DNA of 64,000 bases from Styela clava (lineage: Eukaryota; Chordata; Ascidiacea; Stolidobranchia; Styelidae): contig NC_135254.1 of the NCBI RefSeq assembly GCF_964204865.1, positions 18,357,001 to 18,421,000 of the forward strand, in the 5' to 3' direction. Both the position numbers and the translations under genes were made by a program. Numbering within the stretch: the stretch's first letter is position 1; every line of letters starts with the position of its first letter. Shown here piece after piece: positions 22,801-36,795 of the stretch. The notes under the pieces were generated by a model. It ran no database searches. It was given only the letters and a program-made list of their open reading frames with translations, and was not told where the DNA came from.

Positions 22801-22862
22801 TCTGCTGTTATAATACCGTGATAAAACGAATAAGTTGGTTTTGCAAGGAAGAAGCGTCTGGC

Positions 22863-22985
22863 TTTACAGGTAGGGGGGGGGGGGGTGCGCATTTTCAATA
22901 CGTCGATAATATCTTTGTCAACCAATTTGCGACCACGTGTTTTTGTCTGTTTGATTGCTGTGATGGGGTGCTTTGTTTATAATTT
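22863..22985 (+). repeat. Repeat Z, copy 1 (uninterrupted)
   Basis: A poly-G run is followed by GTGCGCATTTTCAATACGTC, ACCAATTTGCGACCACGTG and GTTTTTGTCTGTTTGATTGC. It matches the second copy at 23231-23332 plus 24403-24440, which is interrupted by a transposon. Confidence 0.85.
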
Positions 22986-23230
22986 GACGAGTTTTGTTCT
23001 TAAAATATATGACGGTCAGAAATGCAATTAGAAGCCCAATTTTTTCAAAGATAGAGAGGTTCTGGTACCGTAACACAGCGCGGTGACACTGAACTAACTC
23101 GTAGCTGTCAAAAGATTGAATATCTATACAAATATAGGAGATAAAAGGATGAAACTTGGCAGGTGGGTAGAGTTGTGTTTCTTTTGACCATCTTTGAAGT
23201 TTTCGCGTTTTTACATTCAAAGGAGGGGGA

Positions 23231-23290
23231 ATAGGGGAGGTGCGCATTACCAATACGTCGATAGGGGAGGTGCGCATTACCAATACGTCG
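23231..23290 (+). repeat. Exact two-copy 30-bp tandem repeat
   Basis: The 30-mer starting ATAGGGGAGGTGCGCATTAC and ending CAATACGTCG is present twice with no mismatch. It opens repeat Z copy 2. Confidence 0.95.
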
Positions 23291-23332
23291 ATAATATCTT
23301 CGTCAACCAATTTGCGACCACCGTGTTTTTGT

Positions 23333-24394
23333 TAGAGATGTACCAATACCACCTTTGTCGCCGATACCGATACCAACTGAAAACCCCGATACCGATACAC
23401 CGTTATTACAAAAAGGCCGATATTCCGATACCGATACTATGTAATTATTACCGTAATTAAGTGTGCTGTGTAGGGCAGACGGGTTAAAACTAAAACAATG
23501 GTCTTTGAGCGTTATTCATAGTACACATTATTTCAGATTGAAAAAGAGATATATCACATATGAAATTGATGTTTGGTATCCAGATGCATTAATTGATTCG
23601 GATGCATTGTATGCTGATGCTAGTAATCTCGGTGTCCAATTAGAAAACTCATATTCCGGAATGTCCAATTCCAATTTAATATTAATATCGCGACCTTGGA
23701 ATATCGTTTTTCGTGTTTAAAAGAATATCGAATATACGCAAAAATATTTTATTTTGTGTTTAATCGTGATCGTCGCTGCAATAAATTACATCCAAAATGA
23801 AAGGATATCAATCAGCGTCGATATCATACATCAATAAGTCTATAAAGAAATTGTGTATTTAAACAAAATTAAAATTATTATAATCACAGTATTTATTACC
23901 TGTGTACAGAGATAATTGCGTCGGAATTTAGCTTAACGATGTCGATGAACTAATTGACACTCGCTCTTGACGATAAACAGTCAAAATTAATAACCGTGCC
24001 AAAAAGTGCATGTGCTGTGAAAAAGGACTCCGATTTCACGGTATGATTTAAAACAGGGCGCCTAGTTGCTTTCTTTTCTGTGCCGTGTTGATATATTTCT
24101 TCATATTCAATATGTAATATGTATTCAAAATGTCAATATACAAATTTGGCAGCGAAAATAGCCGAATTAAATGAGCTAGTTCCGCTAGTAAATATTTAAA
24201 AACAGGTGAATCCCATTCCCGTTACCACTCGCGGGGGTGAAGACATGCATGGCTCATAGTTCACGATCTCTCCGGGCAAAAAATAAAAATTAAAAGTTAG
24301 ATGTTAAGTTATCTTTTAAAACATTCTAGATCATATCAAAAAGGCAAATATATATAGCCGATATTGCCGATACCGATACATCGGTACATCTCTA
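23333..24394. mobile_element. hAT-type element with perfect target duplication and empty-site control
   Basis: Left end TAGAGATGTACCAATACCAC and right end CGGTACATCTCTA are inverted repeats. Both contain repeated CCGATACCGATAC motifs. The identical 8-mer GTTTTTGT flanks it (23325-23332 and 24395-24402). The paralogous segment at 22927-22981 carries the same flanks with a single GTTTTTGT, that is, the pre-insertion state. No long transposase frame is present, so it is non-autonomous. Confidence 0.93.
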
Positions 24395-24439
24395 GTTTTT
24401 GTCTGTTTAATTGCTGTGATGTGGTGCTTTGTTTATACA

Positions 24440-25550
24440 GGTACTGGTAAGTCACCGCATATGATTTTTGGGGAATTGTCTGCGTGTCCATATATTTGAG
24501 CATTGCTCTTTTGTTGTACAAAATTGTTTTAATATTCGAAACGCAACATTGCATTGTACTTAATGGTTTATCCCGTTTTAATCTTAAATATCTTGCCTTT
24601 AATTACGATTATACTGTTAAAAGAATTTTTCAGAATCTTCTCCTCAAGTTGGTTTTATTCAAAAAAGCACTGATGGGGTTTCCGGGGTAATTAACGAATT
24701 GACAGATATTAATTATTTGGCATGCCAAATTGAAAGCGTTCCAACAACTAATATTTAACTCTAAACAATACCTCGGTAAGATCCTTAGTCAGTTATTAGG
24801 TGGGAACAGAGCAGCTATCACCGTAGGTGATATATTGACCGAAATTGAATGCCAACGTATTAACGTAACCGTTTTTAGGTTCTATTTTTACAGGTTAAAT
24901 ATGCTACCCGACTTTTAGTGCACGTTATTGATAATAGCAATGAAACAATCATTGCACAAATATTCCCTGACATTGTTGCGTCAAAAAAATAACCATAAAA
25001 ATTTTCTGACGTATTGTAACATTCCTAACGTCATTGTTATTGCCCTGGGACAGGCAGTAGACAATAATGATGTTGATAGGGTGGTTGAATAGTGTGCCTG
25101 AAAGGCCTTAACCAGCTCAAATCACTTTTTGTTCAATTTCGACGGCCTTAAATCACTATTGATTCAATCCTCTCCTTCGGGAATATCCGCTAGCAATATA
25201 TCAATAGACTTCATAGACAATTAAATTGGGTCTAGCACTATACTCCCTGTCGCATTGTCCTCTTTTAACCTGCTTAAACAGTAACCCAAAAATGAATACA
25301 TACATGCATGCATGAATACAAAATTAGTAAATACGAAAGAATGGTATAACGATATTACCCTCATTTGCCGAAATGTAATTAAACGATCAATCTGCAGTGA
25401 TTTCTAAGTCACTTTATAACATGAGTTTGGAAAGAAATCTGATCAATATAAATTTTTTTTTAACTCGAACCGGAAGAGTACGTGCTTGCGGAAGGAGTAA
25501 GCCTCAATGCTTTGTATGTTTACAAGTCGCATCGGCGACAAAAGAATATA
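24440..25550. other. Intergenic, no recognised gene
   Basis: A further CGTGTCCATATATTTGAGC block lies near 24482. Weak protein-like frames at 24484-24918 have no motif that I can name. Confidence 0.4.
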
Positions 25551-25558
25551 ATCATGAA

Positions 25559-25833
25559 CAGTGTTCCCTCTAAGGTGTGCGCGTGTGCGTGCGCACACAG
25601 CTCTCAGAGGCTGCGCACACGCAAAGATTTACTGCGCACAGACGTATTTCGATGTAATGTAACAATGTGTTCGGTTGGCAGGTTGAGAAAGTTTGTTGTT
25701 GGCCCACTTTTACCCGGTTAGAACGCCAAAATTTCTTCATTGGTTTTTGCACAAATATTAGTCATTTCCAAAAAAGTGCGCACACACCAAAATTTCTGCG
25801 CACACATACTACAAAAAATTAGAGGAAACATTA
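25559..25833. mobile_element. Small hAT MITE, 275 bp
   Basis: Left end CAGTGTTCCCTCTAAGGTGT and right end TTAGAGGAAACATTA are imperfect inverted repeats, with GCGCACAC blocks inside both ends. The 8-mer ATCATGAA flanks it exactly (25551-25558 and 25834-25841). It is too short to encode anything. Confidence 0.9.
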
Positions 25834-25841
25834 ATCATGAA

Positions 25842-26841
25842 CAACATTTCGGAAGATTGTGAGCAACGTGCAGTTTGCAAAGTTAGGGGACTTTGCTTTG
25901 AGAATGTTATCGATATTCGGGTACATCGAAGTACATTTACTAAATCATTTTTCCGGTATAAAGAGACTGAAATTGTAATAAAAGACTTTTGATGTCTGTC
26001 AAATCAACGCTCGACATAAATTTTTCGTTTTATATTGTGCTGTTCAGCTATTCTTGGCATTAATGTGACCCGCGAACGATACAAAATTAATATTGTGGCC
26101 CGATATGCCGACTACCTTGGACCACCCTGGATGTAAGTCTATAATACCCGAAAGGACAATTAACTTAAAACTCAATCCCGGCTACCTGATCCTTCGGAAG
26201 TGAGCAACAAAATCACTCCCTGGAATGCAATTTTATTTTGAGCCCGCGCAGTTAATTAAAGAGTCTGGCTGTCCCGCCGCGATGAAGGTAAAAAATAGGC
26301 TGAAAAACATTCGGAAAATCTTATCACGTTCTGTGATGCAACTCGCACACTATTTCGGCATTTGTCTGGTGTGTAGCTTCAGACGGTGGAATTCATAGGC
26401 GCAATGTATATATATATCAATGGTATAGGTTAGATCCGAAATTGTAACTTGAAAAAATATCGGTCTGACCTAATTTAGTACCAATACTTCTCTGTGGTGA
26501 AAAGTCTCGACTGTGGGCAATAATATACCAATGTCAATTGTTTACGCGCATTATTCCTAGATTCAAGCATAAGCAAATCCGCTTTGAAGTGCAGATCAGA
26601 TCAATAAACAGTGAGGAAATATACCAATACAACATTAGGCTAAAGATATAACCGTTAGTCGACTAGCTTGGAATGTATTTTGATCTCTCGTCAGATGTTG
26701 TGCTGAGAGTTGTAAAAGCGATTGACTTGACTCAGAATTTTGCTTGCAATGTGCTGTGCGAACTAGTTATACAAGTCAAAGTCTATTTATTCTGATAATT
26801 TATCTCTAGTCACTCTGTTATTGATTAAAATTGAAATAAAC
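25842..26841. other. Region upstream of the SLC22 gene
   Basis: A fragment near 26065-26130 (GTGACCCGCGAACGATAC, GTGGCCCG, TTGGACCACCCTGG) looks like the right end of another hAT MITE; I see no left end. The rest is unannotated and presumably contains the promoter of the transporter gene. Confidence 0.4.
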
Positions 26842-29800
26842 ATGCACGCAGAGGAAGAAATAATCTCAGTCAAACTCAACATAAGCAAAAAAGACAAAGA
26901 TGGCATCGAATTTGATGATTTTTTGCTCGATGAATTAGGAGGAATGAGCCGTTATCAGTTATTGTCTGTATTTGCGACCACCGTGCAAGTATTTTGTGCA
27001 TTTTCAACAACCACTCTTCCATTTTACCTAAGCGCAACGCCAAAATTTAGGTATACTTCATTTTGCAATATCAATTGCCTCAGATGTAGCATGCGTTTTA
27101 CTCTAGCTTGGAAAAATATTAGTTCTAACGATTGGTACTCTAATTAGAGTCTAATGAGCATGTTGTGTATGTGAAGGATTTTCTATACCAGTAATTATTT
27201 TAATCTTCGAAGGTGTGCATCGCCGTTTGATGAGGACTTCATCGGTCAAAATAATGTATCTGACGAGTTTCTACGATCTATCCGGCCTTCAACTTCCAGC
27301 CAAGTGAGTAAAACAGTCAGTATAGATGATATTATCATATATCAAACTTGTTATCAGATGCAGACATCAGTTCTAATTGCTGCGGAAGTTGTATAATATG
27401 GTCGCTAGTGTGCAGATACATCCGATTATCCGTTTAATCAGAACATAGTCACTATGCACCTGTCAAGAACGAACGTTATAAAAGGAACCTGACGTGACAT
27501 TTCACGTTCAAAGTTAATGAAATAAACAACTAGAATTTTGAAAAGCGTTCTTTTCCAGAATGCATATATAAAAGTAGGGACAATCCATTCCAAACTGGCA
27601 TGGGCGTAAAAGGCAAAACCAATGAAGTATGTTGAAGTATAACTGGATTGGCATCTTCTGTATAACATAAAGTTATATAACGATTTGGGGTGTCATCTAA
27701 CAGCAAATAAAGATGTCTCCAATCGATTATCAAATAAAAAGATCAGTATTTTACATATAAACTTAATACATGGATCACATATCAGTTATTGTGTAATATA
27801 TATATTAATAGTTGTACAGCAATATCATTTTTCCCCGTGATATAAAAGTTTTGATTCACTTGCAGCATATTGTCGGAAATATAAACATTGACGTAACGTA
27901 GAAACTAAGTTTATTCTACAGTATTTCATGAACGCGTCATACCAACAACGTGCGTTTCCCCAAACAAACTGTGTGATGCGTATCTAGTATCTATCTACTT
28001 TAATGTCTATGGCCATGTCCGGTAGAACGATATCTCACTTAATCAATAACACATTTCTAGGCATTGATAGAACGCCAATAGATGTTCGGGCCAAGTTTGA
28101 ACTTGAGCACCTGATATGTCTTAGAAATGCGCGAAGACATTCAGTGCTACACGCCATGGTGTTTTGATTCTTTCAAATTACTAGCTATATGTTTATTGTG
28201 ATGTTGCAGGGATAATCGGACAAATAGTTAATCATACCAAGGTTGCGCCAAAGGTAGATAGATTGCACTCACAATACACGAATGCGTGAGCGAAACGACA
28301 TTTCACACTCTGGTAGTTTTTATTTGGTGTATTGGGCCCCTTTGGGCGTACCTATAAATTCCATTGTGTGTTGTTCTAGCACCCGATCACCTTAGAAACA
28401 TTCTCAAGTGAAGTCAGGCGCATTATCATCGGAACTTTATAATTGTAAATCACCATACAATCATACAAAAAGAAAATATTTCACCTGAAAAAGTTTCATT
28501 CTGTGTGTGAATGACAATTTGACGCATTTTATAATAGAAACACTGCCATCAGTTTTCTTATGAATATAACTGATATTGTCCACAGCAGAGTACGTTCGAC
28601 TATATGAATTCATTTCGTATCAGTTGACACGGTGATATTTGGTACTTACTGCCTACTATATTAAATGTAGATTAGACTTTATTACCCTATAACTTCATTC
28701 TACATGCAATTATTACAGAATTACAACTCATGTCATGAACGGCTTTACAACTATTCCTTATGTAATGGGAATTGGAATACTTCGTGTTTGAAAAATCAAA
28801 CGGATGCACCGCTGGTGAAATGTGATAAATACGTCTACGATGACGACGTATACAAGTCCAGTATCACAACCGAGGTAAATTGTGTTTTGAATGTCTTTTG
28901 TAAACATGAGTTGTGCTGCTTGCTCACAAAATCTTCTTAATCATGCGCACACTTTGAACAGCATTTAATTGAAAACCTTTCATTGAAGTGAGCGTCCAAA
29001 AGCTACCGCTTTATTTCTATAGCCATATGTTGCCAGGTACTGAGGTCACATTTAAAAATGATCTTTTAATGGCACTTTGAAACCACTTTCATTTCATGAA
29101 AAATGCTTCATCATAATCCTTCGATTTAGTTTGATCAACCTTATTACAATTTGGATCAAATGAAAAATAATCTTGCTTGTCACTGTGCGTAGGAAAGCTA
29201 TAATCAGTCAAAAACTAAATCAGCACTGTGTTCTGTAACGAAATACACTTGATCAATCCTATAGAAATTTTTTATATCTTACCAGACATAGAGTAGGATT
29301 TCAATATTTGATGTGTTAAAAATAAGGTGGATGACGTAGTTATAAAGAGCGAAACAGCATTAATAATATACTACGTGAAGGGGCTGATGGACACTTGTAT
29401 AATAGTTATAAATATAAGGTTAACAAAGTCCGTAAATTTTGTTGTTCTGCATGTCTCCTCGTACATGTAGTCCTATTTGGTAGACGCTTAACTGAATTTT
29501 ATTCCGATGGGAATCCCATGGGCTGGGATGGGACAGGCATATTTGCAATGGGATTGAATGGGAATGGGACAGAAAAATATGTCCCATAGACAAGCCTGGT
29601 ATTTGTGCTATTGTTTAGAAACGCTTACAAACAGGTATGAAATAGGCTTAAATGCACGACCGAAAACTGCTTATCCAACATACGAGTGTATTAAAGTAAC
29701 TCACAACTCAAGTAAGAAGAATAACGACGAATCTAATTTGAATCCAGAGGGTACACGTTTAAATACAGTTTTACGAGAGATGAATTGGGCTTCACATATC

Positions 29801-32800
29801 CGGATACTCGCGGAGGAATATTCAAATCGAAATTTGTTTTGCATTTTAGTCTCAATATGAAAAAAAAAACTTTAAAATCGTGTCACGCTTTAACGTTGGC
29901 CCATAGAAAGCTGCTCATAAAATGAGGTATTTGGGTCGTTTTATACAACATGCTGAACTTGGTATTTTTAACTCATTATAGAAACTATCTTATGTAGCAA
30001 TAGCATTGACATTTGACAATTTAGAAATATGTTTCATTTTCAATATTTTTTATATATTCAGTGGGACCTGGTATGCAACAGAGCTGTAATGAAGACTATA
30101 GCAAATTCTTCAATGTTTTTCGGATTCCTCATTGGAGCAATCATTTCGGGCATTGTTACTGATCGGTATGAACAGGTTTTCATGACAGAATTTGTCCTTA
30201 GTTCTTGATTGCACTGTATATACGTGCGTACGTACGCTAATCCCCGAAATCTTGATTTCGATTTAACCTCAACATTTATTTACCTAAATATTGAATTCAA
30301 ATGCAGATGATAATAACATCACAAGTTCAACAAATTGTACTGTAATACAGTCGTTGTTCAGGTCAAGAAAATGACGTGATGTTTCAGACTCTATGATTTC
30401 GTATGAATAACTAATTTCATCTGCTTTTGATGCTGCATTATTTCATGTACCTACAAAGTGTTTTGAAGTGCATAGAATATTATGAACGCCCTTGGCTATT
30501 TATTAAGTGTTGTCGGTGTAACTCATTATTTTTGCGTTTCTAACTCTTTAAAGGTAGGCATATTAGAGAATGAACATAAGCCATATATGAAATTCGATGA
30601 TCATTAAATTTCAGACTGAAACAGAAAGTTTATTATGAATATCAATTGCGAATCTCTCTTTTAACGGTCAATCAAACACACGAAAATTTCACATTTCACA
30701 GGCATATCCCACAGGCGAAAGCTATTTATATACGTTGTTTAGAAAACAATTTCAAGGTTTTATTATCTAAGTTTACAAAGTATGGTATTCGTGAACATAG
30801 CACCTTAGTGACGCCGTAAAGATTATTATAAGAATTTACTTATATTTTACCAATTTCAAGATGATTCCAAATTTCTTCACAGCATCGGACGCAAAATGAC
30901 AATGCTACTTATATGTATTTTATCATCTTCTTCGGGGTTCGCGTTTGCATTCAGTCAAAGTTATCATGTTTACATTGTGTTCTTCATTCTCTTTTCAATT
31001 GGAATCTCTGGACAATATATTGTTACCTTCACTTATAGTGAGTAGATTTTTTTGGTTGGAACTGATTAGTTCAATTTTTATTGATCATGTTACCAAAATT
31101 TTATTTTGATTGTAACGCTTACCAAAAAGTGTTATAAAAGTTTATGACGAGTTCCTTTTTATACCATTTTTAAAAATCTGAATTTTTTCAATAAATCCAA
31201 CCTATGGTAAAAATATATATTTATATACCAATGATATAATACCATTTTATTAATACGCTAGTTTCAGGAACATTAGCAACTTACTAAAATTTGATTTCTA
31301 TTTATGTCTCGGGGAACCTTTGTGCACACATTTAGATTCACCACCAAACAAAATATTTATGTATATTCATGCATACCATCGTACATAATTCTAGTGACTT
31401 GAAGAAAAAATTTTCCACCCAATAATATGATTTTATAATGCGTCTTCAAAATCGCATTAAATTCTTCATAGCCAGCAAAGTTTGTGATTTCTTTCACGCA
31501 TAAAAAATTGAGTGTTCAAACAATATCATCGTATTATTGGTAACATGTAAAAAATGACTTAATATTTTTTATTATAAATATGTTATTATTTCTTCATCTA
31601 TCTTAAATCATCCTTAAAGATTCAATGATTATACGAGTATATATACCTTGATGTTATACGACAGCTTCAGAACCCTCTGCTTGTTTGTCTATTTTCATCT
31701 TTATTTTGAAATGCACAAAATACAATTCATTCGATTATTATTTTTTGTTTATTTTCAGTGAGTGAAATTTCATGTAAAAAAGGAAGAGGAAAATTAATTT
31801 TCACCGTTTCATTACTGGCAATAATTGGAGACATTCTGATTTCACTCGTAGCTGTTATTTATCGAAATTGGAGATATATTGCAATATATAGTGTCGTGAT
31901 AAACTTGCTTTATTTACCAGTGCATTTTTTCATTTCTGAATCACCAAGGTACCTTATTATTATTGTTTCAAATTGTTGATGAATCTGCCTTCCTATATAT
32001 ACTCTTGCTGTAAAACACACTTTGAAAGTCGTTTCTCCTTGAACCAATTTTCACATTATGTCTCAATAATGGTATATGAGTCAATGTAATAGAAGTGATG
32101 AAGTGTACCACTATAGTTAAACGTGTAAGCAAAAGTTTTCTTCAAAGGTGGCTGTTATCGATTGGCAGAACAGAGAAAGCACGAAAAGTTGTGATGAAGT
32201 ATTTTAAATCTAGTGGGAAAAACTTCAATGAAGAAAAATGGCAATCTGTGCTGAAATCTTTTGAGGTAGAAATTAATCGTTCGTAAATTACATGTCATTT
32301 TGACTGCTGGTTAGAAAATAGTCATGTACTGTTATCAGAATAATATATATGTTTTATTTTTACTATCTTCCTACCAAATGTCAAATGTATTTTGATACTT
32401 GCCGTGTTTTTCTCATACCTAATTTTGGGATCCTATTCACCTACGGTTTTTAATGTTTTTCAGTCGCAAAGGTCAGAAGATGAAGTACAAAGCAAAACGT
32501 ACTCGTTTATTGATTTGTACAGATTTCCTCATGTTCGAATAATATCGATGAATGTTATGTTTTCGTGGATGGTTATTTCGCTTGTTTATTATGGACTCAT
32601 ACTTAATACTGGATACCTTGCAGGTTATTTTTAAAGTAAAATTATCATAACGCATAAAGAAGAATGACATATTAACATGTATATTTAAATAGATATCATC
32701 AAAAATTGAATCAAATTGTGTTCGAGTTTCATGGATTTCAAGACATGCCGAAAGAGGTACCACTATTGTTAAGATACAGCTGAACATTGAGTGCAAATAT

Positions 32801-35800
32801 TTGCCGGGAGCGTACTTTCGACGTACCATAATACGCGATGTAATTGCATGACCAAGTTGCTCATGATACAGCAATATTTGGCGCATGTATATGTTAAAAA
32901 CTGTAAACAAAAATTCAATTAGATATTCAATACGTAGTGCATATGATTGGCAAAATTCAAAAATTACCGCGAACATTGGAATATCAACATCATTTTCTAT
33001 CAAATTTTACATGGTTTTGAAGTCAACATTAGGAACTAATGTGACAAGACTATGTGTCGACAAGGCACCGGTTACATAACCATAAATGTTCTGTACTCCT
33101 AATTTACAAAATTGAGATTTCGATTCAACGGAGTAGTCTTTTCTTAAACCCTACTTTGTTACCATTCAAATGTTAACTTCCTACTTGCATTTTTGTATTT
33201 CATACTTGTATTAAAAAATTTCAGCGTATATTAAATGAGTTTTTGCCTCGTGCAGTTTTCCATGGCGAATTACGAAGATGCTGGACAGTAGTTCTAGAAT
33301 AATTGTTCGCGATTTCAACATTAGACTTCAGAATTGTTTCATTTGTGTCATTTTATTCAGGCACCGAAATTCAATAACAAATATTTCTTCAGCCACCACG
33401 TTTTCGCCACATTGCCCCATGCTACACGCGTCTCTTGCTACCCGCCATTAAAAACCACAGAAAGGGAAAAACGTTACATGGCGTTACATATCACTGTATT
33501 ACATGTTCACCATGCAAACTGAGAATTGCCCTCTAAAAGTGCGTTTCAATTTTGACAGGTAATCCTTACGTGAACGGACTTGTAAATTCAACACTTGATT
33601 TTATTGCAACAATTGCTGCACTGATTGGAGAAAGATATTGTTCGAAAGTTTATTTACTAAGTGGATCGTACGCGATCGCTGGTATAAGTTGCATATTGAG
33701 CATGTTAGTTTTGGATTTTGGTAAGTATCATATATGTATCATACTTGTTTGTTGGATGAAAAAACAACGCCATATTATCCGTTTGTTGATGAATGAGTGC
33801 ACATAAAAGTTTTATTGTTAATTTATCTTTGACAAAAGTTGATGCGAGTTTTCAATTGTTAAAGTATTGGAGGAAATGGTTGTGCTAACATTGCATGCCT
33901 GCTTCGTTTGTTTTCAATAACCATCTGGTATCGTATCGGCCAAATTTTATTCCATTTTAGGATACGCCACTGCAAGCGTTGTGTTCGCGTGCGTTGGCAG
34001 GCTTGGAGCAGCTAGTGTTTACAAAATCATTTATGTTGTGACACCAGAATTATTCCCTACATTGCTGCGGTAAACATTGTTTTGAAGTTACGTTACTGAC
34101 CAGTTGTTTCTGTCTGAATCGGAATACAGTTTGTAGAAATATTATTTATTATGTTACTATTTGAGTTACCATAACCCAACGTATATACTCGAATAATTTG
34201 AACTAGCGCTCACAGCTCTCAGAAGAGAACATTTGAAGGACATCTTAGTATTAAAATTGAAGTTTTCAGAAATTAATCTCTCGAAACTACATTTGTTGCA
34301 ATCTTTTCTTGGTGGGGGTACTGCAAATCTTCAAATTTGAATTTTTTGTTCAATTATGCAAGACAACTCTGTCTTATTTTCACATTCAACTAGTGAATTC
34401 TAATTCTACGTTTATCTACATCTAACTCGATACTGAAAATTTGCGTCTGTATGGAAACTATCGTTAAAAATTGATCATACTATATACTTTTAATAGCTCA
34501 TAATTGCAGTATTTAACGGACAAGCAACAGAGTTAACTTGTTTTATTTTTTATTTTTGCAATTGCCAGCGGGACTGGAATGAGTATTTGCACGGGAACTT
34601 CAAGAATTGGAGGTATGATTTCACCTTTCATCGTACAATCCCAGGAAGTGATACCATGGCTAATGCAGGTAGTTTTCTAGTTTTTGTTTTATTGAATTTA
34701 GAAATTTTCAACTTATTAGCTCTAGCTATATTGTTTTTTTCTTGCATAAACTTATATGAGTTGAAGCATGGTAGTGGTAGTAGTGGTTTTGATATAGATT
34801 TATACAAAAGTTTAACGTAATTTTCTGAATTGGATGAAGCAATCAACCAAGAGTGGCCAACACAAATATGGTCTAGGCTAGGGTTTTTTCTTCCTATATA
34901 TATGATAGAGCAGACTGCATAATACAACGCTGTAAGAATCAGCTCATATAGTCTGAATCAACTAAAGCTGAGTGTGAGTGAACTGCCAATCGCAGTACAA
35001 TACCATAATATGGATTACTAAAATGCATTCCATGACGATGAATCCACGTTTAGATACATTTTCGTTGGTTATTTTTGGAATATGATTTATGTGATCATCA
35101 TTGTTTTTTTGATACATTCACTTAACAATAAAACAATCTATATTTTAGTCCATTTTTGGCGTACTCAGCATCGTGGCAGGATTTCTGGGCTTGATCTTCC
35201 CAGATACCAAGAATGTTGCTCTAGTAGCAACCCCTGAAGACGCTGAAGACTTTTTTAAAGACAATATGGCTCTGATTTATCGCCGCAGGTGAGTCCCAAG
35301 AGCGTTGCCAGAGGTTGAGGGTCGGACCCCCCTTCGAAATTTTTAGAAGCGATTAAAAAAGTCGATAAAAACGCGTGCGATTGCATTTTGTTAAAATCGC
35401 CGATTGTTTTTGTTAGCGCGACGTGCTATTTAGACCGCAAACACTTTTTCGTCGGTATTTATTCTCCCTAAATTACGCCTATTTCCACCAACTTATGCAT
35501 GTCTTGTTCTACGAGGTCGAAGTTAATTACTTTTTAATTCTTGCACGGAATTGTGAGTTTGTTGTGAAAAATCAGTTATTTTATTATAATCATCGGCGAC
35601 TAGATACTAAAGATAATAAAGGAGTGAATCCTCAAGCCAAATTTTCTTATTGAAAAGCGGCATTATAAAATACTAAAAATAAAACGAAGGAAAACACCAT
35701 AAGTTTTGTTTTTGGAGGCTCGCGACAGATTAAAAATGCTTTTTAGACTTTGTATATCGCAAAATTTGGTGTGCATAAACGGTACACATTATGTTGAGCT

Positions 35801-36795
35801 TCCTTTGAAAGTTTCATCGCTTATCGGGAAATACGAATTGAAACAAGGTATGATCGTACACATTACCACAGATTTTAATGACAGCGGCATTTGAAGTAGA
35901 AATGATTTTATATTTTTAGTCGACGCAACAGCAGGTCACATTGAACACAATTAAATTAATAAAGCAAGACATTTAAAATATGCGTATGTCGGTCATGGAT
36001 TGAATACTTTGCGCAATGCGGAGTGTAATTTTCTGGATTTTAAAGCAAGCAGACCTTGGGATTTTTCTTACACCGATATCTTGAAAATAAGCTAAGAGAA
36101 TAGCTCAAAGTTGACAAATCACAAGTTGCAAAATCCGAATCTAATTTATTTATAATCTGAAGTTTATCGCGTATTTCATGTCCGCAGATTATCATAGTAT
36201 TTTGGAGCAGTGCTGCTTTCATTTCAACGCAAGTCGACTCAAAGGCGAGTTACGATTAACAAAATTAAATTAATATAGCAAGACATTTTAAATACTCGCA
36301 TCGGGTTTGAATATTTTACGGAACAGAAAGATCGTTATCTGATAAAGAAGTCGGTTATTTTAACGAGTGGCGCAATCGCGGCTCCTGTTTTAGAAGCCCT
36401 TGCACAGAAATTTATTATTCCGATTCTTGAACCCTCCTTCCTCCCCCCTCCCTTTTAAAAATCCTGGCAACCCCTGGTTAGTCCTTTACATGCTGAAATA
36501 CTAAAATAAGTTGAACATAATATAACTTTTGAATATTCCAAAGTAGAAATGGGAATTGCGAACACGAAAAATCTATCTAATAATAAATTATCTCTTCGTC
36601 ACTACTTATTCAGCTGACCGATGCCATAACATTGCGCTGCCTGGTAGTAGTACTGGTACTGACTCCCCATACCTCGTTTTGTTCAGGAATCCAAAAAGAC
36701 ACAGAAAGTTTACCTATCCCAGACTGCGTAGTAATAATTCCAATTTAGTGGAAGACGTAAAGCTATCAGAGTGCGATCAAGTCGAGGAGCCATAA
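26842..36795 (+). CDS. SLC22-family organic cation/anion transporter, 13 exons
   Basis: Exons: 26842-27050, 27192-27303, 28719-28874, 30062-30165, 30883-31037, 31759-31948, 32148-32265, 32464-32623, 33559-33720, 33961-34069, 34569-34668, 35149-35288, and probably 36648-36795. All phases agree, giving about 620 residues. This is a major facilitator membrane transporter, likely plasma membrane, for organic solutes; the substrate cannot be read. Evidence: a first membrane helix near 40-62; a long extracellular loop with many cysteines and NYS, NTS and NQT glycosylation sites; KCDKYVYDDDVYKSSITTEW then DLVC; the DRIGRKMTML MFS loop; ESPRWLLSIGR after helix 6; and ELFPTLLR before helix 11. The last exon is least certain: its acceptor may be three bases later, and a 1.3-kb intron holding repeat X separates it. 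Confidence 0.9.
29500..29590 (+). repeat. G-rich GGGATGGGAC repeat segment in an SLC22 intron
   Basis: GGGAATCCCATGGG, GGGATGGGACAGG and GGGAATGGGACAG follow one another in intron 3. It reads as a degenerate short repeat, perhaps part of a mobile element. Confidence 0.4.
35305..36474 (+). mobile_element. Repeat X, copy 2, in the last SLC22 intron
   Basis: The left end GTTGCCAGAGGTTGAGGG and right end AAAAATCCTGGCAACCCC are short inverted repeats. The interior matches 9935-10985 block for block. No target duplication is convincing and no transposase frame is visible. Confidence 0.75.

Noticed and set aside
22653-23310. Minus-strand frames with repeated peptide phrases
   Set aside because: The repeats mirror the short tandem DNA repeats and repeat Z; there is no other sign of coding.
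25482-25752. Cysteine-rich short frames
   Set aside because: They arise from the GCGCACAC-rich ends of the 275-bp hAT MITE.
32473-33003. A 176-codon open frame on the minus strand
   Set aside because: It is antisense to SLC22 exon 8 and the following intron, has no motif that I recognise, and the sense exon is strongly supported by phase and family match.
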